The notes under the pieces were generated by a model. The model was given only the letters and a program-made list of their open reading frames with translations. It searched no databases and was not told where the DNA came from. From Lactarius indigo (taxonomy: Eukaryota; Basidiomycota; Agaricomycetes; Russulales; Russulaceae): 64,000 nucleotides of DNA. Positions within the stretch are counted from its first letter, which is position 1, and every line of letters begins with the position of its first letter. Below, one piece after another: positions 11,425 to 21,200 of the stretch. The translations under genes and the position numbers were made by a program. The DNA is taken from assembly GCA_025766275.1 (NCBI GenBank), contig JAFKAC010000001.1:992001-1056000 (forward strand), given 5' to 3'.

Positions 11425-11687
11425 AGTTGTTGAAGGGTATGGAAGTCGAATGTATTTGGGAAATCAAACTGATCATGGTTGAGCATATATATAGTGCTCT
11501 CATAAGTCCCCAAGAGGATGACCCAGAGATATCACCTTAATACAGGGTAGGTGGATTGAACGATCAGAAAATGAGGACTCCGAAATCCGTGTGTTGACAT
11601 GACACACGTAACATGATAGGTTTCAACACAAAGTGTATTGGAGTGATATACTTAGAAAGACCAGTGACATACTCACAGTGTATTGTT

Positions 11688-12180
11688 TCATGGCTCTGAA
11701 ACATAATACAATTTAGTTTGGAGAGGTGCAGTCTGTTTTCACGACTTCGGACGGAACGCACACCGGACCAATATGTCCGAAGTATGTCCGAAGATCCATT
11801 CAATTGTCAATCTGAGAAGGGTGTCCAGACATGTTATACTTACTTTAACAGGCTGGTGTCATGGCTTTGAAACACAATACAATTTAGTTTGGAGAGATGC
11901 GGTCTGTTTTCACGACTTCGGACGGAATGCACACCGGACCAACACGTCCGAACGATGTCCGAAGATACGTTCCATTGTCAATCTGAGAACGGTCTCTAGA
12001 CACCTATATTCTTCATAGTAGATTGCGTTGTGGTTATGAAACAAAACACACTTCATTTCAGAGAGGTGCAGTCTGCCTTCATGACTCCAGCTGAAACGCC
12101 CTTTGGACACATGACTCCGAGTCATGTCCGAATATGCGTGCTGTGGCCAATCGGTGAATGATCTCTAGACGCTCTATATG
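11688..12180. repeat. three direct repeats of about 170 bp
   Basis: Units begin near 11688, 11857 and 12027. Each contains ATGAAACA-like sequence, GGAGAGGTGCAGTCTG, a CACGACTTCGGACGG-like segment and two or three TCCGAA/CGGAC motifs. Units 1 and 2 are very similar; unit 3 is more diverged. They lie between the ends of cargo genes A and B. Confidence 0.8.
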
Positions 12181-12301
12181 GTATGTAAATATCATCTGAT
12201 TGAATATGGTCACATCATATGCTGCAATCACCCCAACAGAAGTGACCAAAACCTGAGGAGGAACAGTAGATTCACAAGGTAGACTACAGCTATGAACTTT
12301 A

Positions 12302-13048
12302 CTACTCTGGAAGACTGGCCATGAACTCATCCAGCTTATCTGTAAACACTTTCTCAGCTTCCAGACCGTCGTGAAGGGCTATTTGACGCTCTATGAGGTG
12401 TGCACGAAGATGAGACACCATCTCCCGGACCTTGGTTACCTCAACCATGGATGGAGCAGTGTCCGGTGAGGGGGCGAGTTCCTTGGTGTTCTTGGAGGTC
12501 GAAGCCAGCTGGGGCATGTCATATGAGTGGTCGGTAATGGAGGGAACACTGTGATAAGTGTCCGATAGTACGTACTGTGTGTTCCTCACTCTCCGGATCA
12601 CTTCCGTCCGGTGCTGGCTCCGAGATGGAGGACGTTGACTTGAGCAAGAATGTAGTAGGTTGTGAACGATGCGGAGGTGGATGATCGTCGTCCACCACCA
12701 TCGCATCAGTCAGATCCTATTCAGAGATTGTGATAATGCCATACTGTGAGTTGAACTCGGACGTACCTTCGGAGTGGAAGCAGCAGCAGGCACCGTAGTT
12801 TGCACAGCAGGAGGAGGGGTAGGTGTACCAGCATCTTTGTAGAGGAAAGAGCGCTTGACCTTTGATTTCACTGGAGGCACCACCTTTGCTTGAAAGGCTG
12901 GAGCAAGAGCAGAAGCCAGAGATGGTGCTGCTGCAGTGGCAGCCACAGCTGGAGCAGGTGGGGTGGTAGCAGTTGGAGTAGGTGTGGCAGTGGGAGTGGC
13001 CTTGCTAGGCGCACTTTTCGCAGTAAGCTTTCGCGCATGTGGGGGCAT
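12302..13048 (-). CDS. KDZ cargo gene B: 209-aa Pro/Ala-rich protein with C-terminal helix
   Basis: Three exons: 13048-12767, 12716-12576 and 12508-12302. Both introns (50 and 67 nt) start GTACGT, end in AG and are phase 0, giving exactly 94+47+68 residues. The start ATG at 13048 is followed by a basic segment (MPPHARKLTAKSAPSK) and a long Thr/Pro/Ala low-complexity stretch. The middle is acidic (VVDDDHPPP). The last 60 residues are a charged, probably coiled-coil helix (VREMVSHLRAHLIERQ). No catalytic domain is visible. The composition suggests a small nuclear or structural partner, which is inference. It diverges from gene C across a 521-bp spacer. Confidence 0.75.
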
Positions 13049-13569
13049 CTTTCCGACGTATGCCCAATGCCCTATGGCCATATGACTCAGGTAAGTACTG
13101 TGGGTAATGCTTACTATATGGGGACACACTGGACTCAGACTCCGAAGTCTCATCTGGGAATGACATGTTGTGTGGGTGTGGCTGATAGTTCGCTGGATCG
13201 GTGATGACTATATTACTGTGCACGGACTAAGTATTGGAATTGGCGACTGTCCGAAGTATGGGCCCAAGACTATGGTGTATGCATAGATGCATGCCGCATG
13301 TCCGGAGTTGTGTACTGGGCGACTAGAACTATGACATCATATACTCTTATGAGATGTTCGGACACAATAGACTCGGTGTCCATGTGGGGCATATGCTTTT
13401 ATTAGATGTCTGGACAGATCGGACGCGGCGTCCATGTGGGGCGTCCGTATGGGGCATGCCTTATCGGTCCAATCACATCAAACTCGGACGTCGAATATTC
13501 GGAGTCAGGTGTCCGAGTATGCGACAGACAGTATCTGATCGTTCAACGTTCACCCTCCACATTACAACG
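13049..13569. promoter_or_regulatory. divergent promoter region between cargo genes B and C
   Basis: 521 bp between two oppositely oriented start codons. It is rich in TCCGA/CGGAC/CGGAG motifs (for example near 13247, 13299, 13351, 13419, 13486, 13499 and 13516), the same sequence that forms the core of the element's arrays. Joint control of the two genes is plausible; no TATA element was singled out. Confidence 0.5.
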
Positions 13570-15295
13570 ATGGCAGCGTCCAACTCTATTACTCCTGCTG
13601 AGGCTCAGCTGTTGGGGATCGCCTGTAGGATAGACACTGCTCTCTGGTATAGGGACGAACATAAGGAAGCTGTGGACGATTCCTGGTACAACCAGGCATT
13701 GGAAAATGAGTTGGTGCGTGGTCCGTCCGAATGTGTATCACAGCTCACTCACTGAGTGTCATAGGACGAGGTCTTTGACATCTTTGAGAAGGAGGGTGCC
13801 CGTGTCCCTCACATGCATCCACTGCTGCGCATGGTTGGAGAGGAGAGTGTGCGCGTTGGTAATGGTGACATGGAGCTGGACAGGTTCAGCATCGATGCGA
13901 TCCGTGAGGCCTGCAAGGCGTTCTCAAGTGCGAACCCTGGGTTCAACCCAGTGCTCTCCTTGGCTGACGTCCGGCGCCTTGCTAGCGAGGTACCGGACAT
14001 GGTCGAGTGGTGGCTCCCTGGAGAGCCCACACTTGAGGATGAGGAGGCTGCTGAAGACGCAGCCGCTGAAGATGCGGCCGCTGAGGCTGCCGGAGGTGAA
14101 GGTGATGACGATGATGAAGTTGCAGAAGGTGAGTTCGCTGCTCATATGCTGAAGACACATAGCTAATCTAATCGCACACAATAGTCGAATCAGCTAGTAC
14201 CGGAGCGAGTAGTGGTCCGCGCCGCTCCGGACGCAACTCAAAGGTGAAGGTATCTGGCATTACTGATGAAGACTCGACTGGTGACAACATCATCATGTTG
14301 GACAATCCGGATGTGGAGGCGACACCATGCAAGCCAAGGGCGACCAAGCGCCCCCAGGCTGTTGTGGTATCACCATCCTCGGACATCCCTGCAAAGCGCC
14401 GTCAACGCAAGGCCAGCACATCTGCTAAGGCAAAGGGAAAGGGAAAGGAATCCCTTCTGGACCCTGTACGTCCGTTTTGCTCTCCGAGTGGTGGTGCGAT
14501 AATCTGGCATCCAGGGATTCTGTGGGCCATGCCAGATGTCCAATGCGAAGGAGTGTGTCCCCCAGGTCAACGCTCCAAAGGCCATAGCATGTGCGCTCTG
14601 CTGGAGTCGCAAGGTGCAATGCCAGCCTCCACCAGCTTGGGCACTCCCGATCATCGAATCCATCGAGCGCTCGAAGCTTGCGAAGGAGGAGAGGAAACAG
14701 CAGCCGCCCCGGAGGCGTTCAGCCACATGTGCGCAATTGACCGCAGTCCGTCTGAACTAATTTAACGTTCCCTTACAGCTGTCTTCGACGATATGACGCT
14801 GACACTTGACTCTCTTAAGCGCGGACAAGAAAGGCTTGAAGAGCGCCTTGCAGCTCTCCAGATTGGCCAGAACAATCTGGAACTACTCCTCCGTGCGCTG
14901 TGCATGCGCCACGACGTCATTCCATCGACCCTCAATCTCCATACCCCACCAGTCCCTCTGTTCAACTCAGCATCTGCCGTCTCGCCATCTATAGCTTCCA
15001 CACTCAGTACCACAGCTTCCACAGCTGCTTTGACATCCTCCACTGGCGTTGACGTCTCCAGGCTGTCCATCTCAGCCAGTCCAGCCACGTCCGGAAGCGG
15101 TGCTGGGAATGTGCCAGCTAATGGTGCGTCGTCCGAAATCGGACTCTATTTCGGACTCGTTTGCCTTATGTCTGACCCCTGTTAGTGTCTACTGGGCGCA
15201 GTGGAGCGACCATCAAGCCGGCCTCTACGGCCCCAAGTGTCTCTAGGGCCCCTAGTGCTCCTGGGTCAAGGGCATCCTCGCGCAGTCGGCCATAA
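13570..15295 (+). CDS. KDZ cargo gene C: 485-aa protein with zinc-cluster-like motif
   Basis: Six exons: 13570-13713, 13765-14128, 14185-14465, 14515-14728, 14779-15123 and 15186-15295. Introns are 49-62 nt with GT...AG ends, all phases fit, and the total is 486 codons including the stop. In order the protein has a helical N-terminal domain, an acidic Ala/Glu/Asp stretch, a basic segment (PAKRRQRKASTSAKAKGKGK) and a cysteine motif spaced C-x2-C-x7-C-x11-C-x2-C-x6-C (from CGPCQ to RKVQC). Next come a leucine-rich coiled coil (DSLKRGQERLEERLAALQ) and a Ser/Thr-rich tail. The cysteine spacing, basic patch and following coiled coil resemble a fungal Zn2Cys6 DNA-binding protein, although the loops are not canonical. 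A role as DNA-binding regulator or targeting factor of the element is inferred. Confidence 0.75.
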
Positions 15296-15485
15296 TGGTC
15301 ACAGTTATCATTGAAACCAAGTAATAGAATGTGTCGTTCATATGTAGTACCAGAGAATGTCTAGAAATGAAAGTTGGATTGCTTGCTTGCTTACCATATG
15401 TGGTCAGGTTGACCTTGAGTTTGGACTGAGCTTATGCACATTCTATGACTCACACAGACTTGGGCGAATTGGGTGTCGGATAGGC

Positions 15486-16140
15486 ACTGTCTCGGATGCA
15501 CACCAACTCGGACGCACCAACTCGGACGCACGCACACATGCTCGGATGCACACCGACTCGGACGCACACATACTCGGACGCACACATGCTTGGACACACA
15601 CCAACTCGGACACACACTTGCCCGGACGCACACCGACTCGGACGCATACATACTCGAACGCACACATGCTCGGATGCACACATGCTCGGACGCACACATG
15701 CTCGGACGCACACATGCTCGGACGCACACCAACTCGGACGCACACCAACTCGGACGCACACCAACTCGGACGCACACCAACTCGGACGCACACATACTCG
15801 GACGCACACCAACTCGGACGCACATATTCTCGGATGCACACTGACTCGAACACACATATTCTCATACGCACACCGACTTGGACGCACATATGCTCGCACG
15901 CACACCTACTCGCACGCACACCATCTCGGATGCACACCTACTCGCACGCACACCAACTTGCATGCACACATGCTCGCACACACATATTCTCGGACGCACA
16001 CCATCTTGGACGCACATCGACTCGCACACACACCATCTCGCATGCACACATCCTCAGATGAACACCATCTCGGACACACACCATCTTGGGACAACACCTT
16101 GGACACACACCATCTCGGACACATACCATCTCAGATGCAC
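15486..16140. repeat. 16-bp minisatellite with CTCGGAC core
   Basis: About 40 units of CTCGGACGCACACCAA and variants (CATGCT, CATACT, CACTTG), decaying to the right. Because 16 is not a multiple of three, all frames are open over long stretches and give His/Thr/Ser/Asp or Cys/Val/Arg repeats. These are not credible proteins. Confidence 0.93.
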
Positions 16141-17182
16141 TTAGTGTTAGAGTCACTCTGTTTTGCACTCACACCTCCCCAGCTCACTCTGTCTCTGATA
16201 CTATGTACTGTATACATCCTATTTCACCCCATGTTTGATGCACTTATTCTATTAAATATGTTCAATTGATTTAGGGAGATCATCTGACTAATTCCTCATA
16301 ATACTCCTTAGGTCTCGACTTCATGCGCATCTTGGGACACTATATATAATGCTATTCACAGAACATCCTAAGCAACTTCAGTAATCTCAGGTCCACATCA
16401 GATGCCTTATTCTCAGTCCAGTTTCATCATACTTAGTGGATATGTACTGTCCTTGTCATGGAATTGTGGTGATGCATATTGAGCACTCTGCTCCCATCTC
16501 TGTGCCAAACAGACAGGGGAGCACATGTGTCTATTATGTTCGTATATCATTACATAGTGTATCTTCGGTACATGTGTTAGCATGACTTGGTGTACCTGTA
16601 TCAATTAAGAGAACTGATGGCATCAAAGACTGTCCACTAATAGCCAAAACATGCATCCTGTTGACATCGGACATTCATTTCCGTGAATCTCGGACATTTA
16701 TTTCCGTGAATCTCGGACATTCATTTGCGCAGACATCGGACTTTGGTGTGTGTCAGTGACTAATATCCGTCCAAATTGGGTGTCTAGGCAAGGATGCTGA
16801 TACTAATGCTAAGCAATCAAGTACGAATTGCTAGGCACATAGTGCATTCATTATGATTGTATGACTAGCAGACTAGTAATCCTTGTGTGTGTTGCCTATG
16901 CTGTGGTGACATCTCTACATATCCAATGCAACCCAAGAGATCTTGCAGAGTATTCACTCACTCCACATACATCACACATGTTTCAATTCAAACCCAGTGA
17001 AGTGCTATACTTGACAATAGGTGATCGGAGTGGGGTGGGGTACTGTGTTACAGATTATGCCATTATCCATGAGATATTGGATACTCAGATAGCTTATAAA
17101 TGCTCACGAAACACTGTACTATACAACCACTGTATACACAACCATAGTCAATTCCGAACCTCACTCCAAATCCATCAGGAAG
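16141..17182. other. spacer with short CGGAC repeats and one unrecognised ORF
   Basis: At 16669-16740 there are three 23-bp units containing CGGACATTCATTTCCGTG. An ATG-started frame of 121 codons (16861-17226, plus) has a hydrophobic beginning but no family I recognise, and it overlaps gene D in another frame. It may be upstream exon or UTR sequence for gene D, or chance. Confidence 0.35.
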
Positions 17183-17612
17183 ATGTTGCCAATGACAGAA
17201 ACACATGGATCCTTGTTTACACATGACCATGATACACCTTCCAATCTCTCCGAGCCAGAGACCTGCATCTCATCAGGTTTTGAATCATTTGATGAAGAAG
17301 ATATGTATCCAGCCCACTACAATGATGAAGGCATCAGCACTAGTTCTGATGCAAGCAGCTCAAATTCGGATGTCTCTGGTTTGGATGGTTCCAACTCAGA
17401 CTTAGAGTCACTAGTTGCCTTGGGAAACCTGGTATGTGCATCACTCTGGAGCATATTTTACGGTATCCTTATGTGGGCCATAGTATAATCAGATCATTGT
17501 GGAGATCGACAGGCTCCACATTGACCTCCAGAATATGTGCATCATGGCTAAGGCACTTTGTGATGCACAGGGGATTGCGCTGCCTTTGGAGTATGTTGAG
17601 ATGAGTGGATGA
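17183..17612 (+). CDS. KDZ cargo gene D: 122-aa acidic, Ser-rich protein
   Basis: Two exons, 17183-17431 and 17493-17612, joined by a 61-nt phase-0 intron (GTATGT...TCAG). The first exon is acidic and Ser-rich (EPETCISSGFESFDEEDMY; SSDASSSNSDVSGLDGSNS). The second encodes an amphipathic helix (IVEIDRLHIDLQNMC). The start is uncertain because an upstream exon could exist. The gene lies just upstream of the transposase on the same strand. It looks like a small adaptor or transactivator-like protein, but no family is recognised. Confidence 0.55.
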
Positions 17613-17868
17613 TCCTTCCAACGCTTGCACCAGAGGTGTTGTCATGGGTGGGTGGTACTATTGTAGTATATAGGTCTGCAGGTAGCTATTGCATGTACCT
17701 GTGTTCGGACTGAGTACCCAATCAATGAACTAGATCTACATGGTCTATATCATGAATGTTGGCATACCATACATTCTGTTACTGCTTCTGAGATGTATGT
17801 GGGGTAACACAACTCTGAGAGATGAATATGAAATATTAGATTGTCAAACTCCATGAAATGGAATCAGT

Positions 17869-18096
17869 GGACAATCTCGGACTGAGAATCACAGACTGAG
17901 AATCATGGACTGATAGTCTCAGTCTGACAGTCTCAGACTGACAATCTCGGACTGACAATCTCGGACTGACAATCTCGGACTGACAATCTCGGACTAACAA
18001 TCTCGGACTGACACTCTCGGACTGACAATCTCGGACTAACAATCTCGGACTGACACTCTCGGACTGACAATCTCGTACTGGCAATCTCGGACTGAC
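17869..18096. repeat. 14-bp minisatellite with CTCGGACT core
   Basis: About 16 units of CTCGGACTGACAAT, with variants CACTCT and TAACAAT and with AGTCTCAGACTG at the left end. It sits about 180 bp upstream of the transposase start codon, so it may also act in the transposase promoter. Confidence 0.9.
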
Positions 18097-18279
18097 ATAC
18101 CCATATAGATTCAGTGTCCGAGACACCTGCCACAAACTATCAGGTATCTCTGAGATCAATAATGGACATATATGAGATGTGCATGGAGCAGCAGATATAA
18201 AAGGAACATTGATACATACCGAAATAGCATCATCCACCACAGATACACCCCTCCTGTTTATACTTTCTGATCACCAGAG

Positions 18280-21200
18280 ATGCCTCGGAGATGTGCAGCT
18301 GAATCTCTTCTACCAGCTGAGGATGGTATTGAAGAAGTTATCATTCATCACAGACGGACCAAGAGGGGCATTCGGACCACGCAGAAGTCTGTCCCCATTC
18401 TCCTCCCAACCAAGGCAAAGGCTGGAGAGTCTTCCAACTCAAAGAAGGGAAAGAAGGACAAAGCATTAGATCCAGCCACAGCAGAGGGATCTCAAATGGC
18501 CTCAGCCTCCTTCAAAGATACACAAGCTGAGCAATGGATAGATGAGCAAATGGATGAGCTTCCAAATGATGAGACCAAGCAGTCTCAACCACAGGCACCT
18601 GTATGTACCAGATATCCACTACATGGGGTGAAGGATGCTAATATGATGTAGACTGTCATGGAGCAATGGCTTCAACTCCGGAGCAGATATCTCCATATAC
18701 TTTTGGCCATGGAGAGTCGGCCTTCTTCCTCCACATGCTCTATATGCCATGGCCATGGAGAGGTCAAGTGCCCTGACTGTGTCGGAGCACCACTGTTTTG
18801 TCAATCCTGCTGTGTCAAGTCTCACAGGCATTCACCATTTCATCGGCCACTTCTATGGACTGCAACACACTATACTCCGGTTTCACTGCACTCACTGGGA
18901 TTTGTGCTGTTCCTTGGGCATGCTGGTGCACCATGTCCATTGACTGTTGAAGTATAATACCATTGCATTGTCTCATGTGTACCTGTGCTCATGCTCATCT
19001 AGGGAATCAGAGCAGCACAGGGACCCCATGGCAAGAGAAATAAACACACCGGACCTGGGTTGTCATCTTCGCTGCACTCCGTTCAAGAGGAACTAGAATC
19101 TCTCCAACTTTCAGACCATTCAGCCACACCCCAGGATACCCCGAAGCCTTGTGGTGTATCAACTACTCCAATCATTTCAGATGCACTATTTGACAATTCG
19201 GACATCTTTCCGGATTCAAGTGACAAGCACATGTCCATGGATCAGGCACCCAGAGAGCTTTCAGGAAATCAGATTCTAACAATTGTGGACAGGAGTGGTA
19301 TCTTTGAAATGGAGACAGTGTTCTGTGTCTGCTCCGAATCGGATAACCAAGATAAACAGCTGCTCCAGAGTGGTCTATTTCCTGCTACCTTCAAGCAAGT
19401 CAGGACTCTGTTCACATTCTCAGTTCTTGATGACTTTCTGAATGACAACTTGGAGTGCAAGACCACAGCCCAACAGTACTATTCCAAGTTGCAAAGCCAG
19501 ACCAGTAGAATGTTCCCAGGACTTGTTCCGGTCCGTTCCTCTTCTTCCACATCACCCACAGTCGATAATAAATTGTTGCAGAATTTGTATAGACAACTAT
19601 TGAGGACATCACGCCAATGGCGAGACCTCAGGTCCAGAATGGAGCAGGGACTCGGACACCAGTCGGAGGAAATGTCTCCGGATGGCTCCATGGCAATTTT
19701 CTGCCCAGCATGTCCACAGCCAGGAGTCAACCTCCCAAGAGATTGGAAGGCCAGATATGAACCGTATGTGGAATCTTCGGACACTGTTTTCATGTCATTG
19801 ACCCCCTATAGGAATGAATTGATCCGAACATTCATTATGGATGGAAATTTCTCTGCAGAGCACATGAGGCACAGGTCTGGAGAGAAGGATGTTGCACTGT
19901 CTGCTGGAATGGCCTTCATGGCGAATCCAGAACTGTACAAGGCTCATCTTAAAAGTGGCCATGAAATTGTCCAGGTATGTTGTGCCTCCCTACCAGGTTT
20001 GGTTTGGCTGATGGCCCAATAGCCAAGCACATGTAACACATACAAAGCCATTGAACAGGCAAATTCAAGTAGGGCACATCTTGATGTCACAGGGATTGGT
20101 GCAACAGCTTGCTGCCATGGATTCTTTGTTCCGACTTCTGTGGTAGACTTTCAGAAGGGAGAGAGGCATGCCCCATTCACTAAAAGTCTCAGTCTGCAAC
20201 TGATTTACAATGATCTCCAGGCAAATAAATATGGACTACAGCATCTGCAAAGCTCTTTCTTACAACATGGAAGACATGCCAGTTGCACTGGTGATGTATG
20301 ACATCATGTGCCAATACAGAGTGCACTTCCAGGAGCGAGTAAGGAGCAGTCCAGGATTGTCACTACCCAGTTCCAAGGCCTTGGACATCCGGATGGGTAT
20401 CGGACTGTTCCACATTCATGGCCACCAAGATTCTTGCTTACCACGATTCTCTCCGAGCTACATTCCTGGTGCAAAGCAGGTTGATGGAGAGATCATAGAG
20501 ACCTTATGGGCCCCACTGAATAACATATCACGGAGCACACGAGGGATGTCCCTGGCTCATAGGCAAGAGGTCCTAGATGCCCACATGAACCACTCCAACT
20601 GGAAGAAGCTGGTCCGGATCGGTATGGCCGGATTATACATAATGGCATACAGAGTTAACATCACTTGAATATGAAGCCCTTCTTCCGAAACCATCATCAT
20701 CCCGACGCTATGACTAAGCAACCTCCGAACACGAATACCACTGGCAACCCAGTTACACTCCCCTCATTAGATTATATCGAGATGTCCCTATCCACTATAC
20801 TATGTGTGACTACTATTTACCTGAAGGAGCACCCGGAAAGTAGACATGAACTGGAAAGAATCTTTGGTTCCTTCACAGAAGCTTTCGACAAAACAATCCC
20901 CCAAATTCTACCTCTCAAAAACACAACCTCCACACTCGATGCTAAATTGGAGGACATCAACTCCACACTCAAGTCGCTTCAGAAAGCAATGGGCAAGATA
21001 CGAAGACCAACTACACCCCCTCCGAACCTCCTACTGACCAACGACACACCAAAAAACCCAACCCACAATACAAGAGCGGCAACACAAGCAAGTATTGTTG
21101 TACACACACGCATACAAGACCCCAAAGCACGCCAGCACCCAGCCAAAATCTGTCAGTCAGTTAATACCTCCCTACAGCAAACCGAACTTGCGCATGTACA

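Noticed and set aside
9362..13048. TET/JBP dioxygenase among the KDZ cargo
   Set aside because: Expected from known KDZ elements, but no HxD...H or associated core motif is visible in genes A-D.
15486..16140. CRISPR-like array
   Set aside because: The units are contiguous tandem repeats without unique spacers, and the genome is eukaryotic.
15473..16269. Long overlapping frames on both strands (up to about 257 codons) over the 16-bp minisatellite
   Set aside because: All frames are open because the 16-bp unit lacks stops. The peptides are pure repeats in several frames at once, so they are not credible genes.
17836..18240. Minus-strand frames over the 14-bp array
   Set aside because: Low-complexity repeats generated by the minisatellite.
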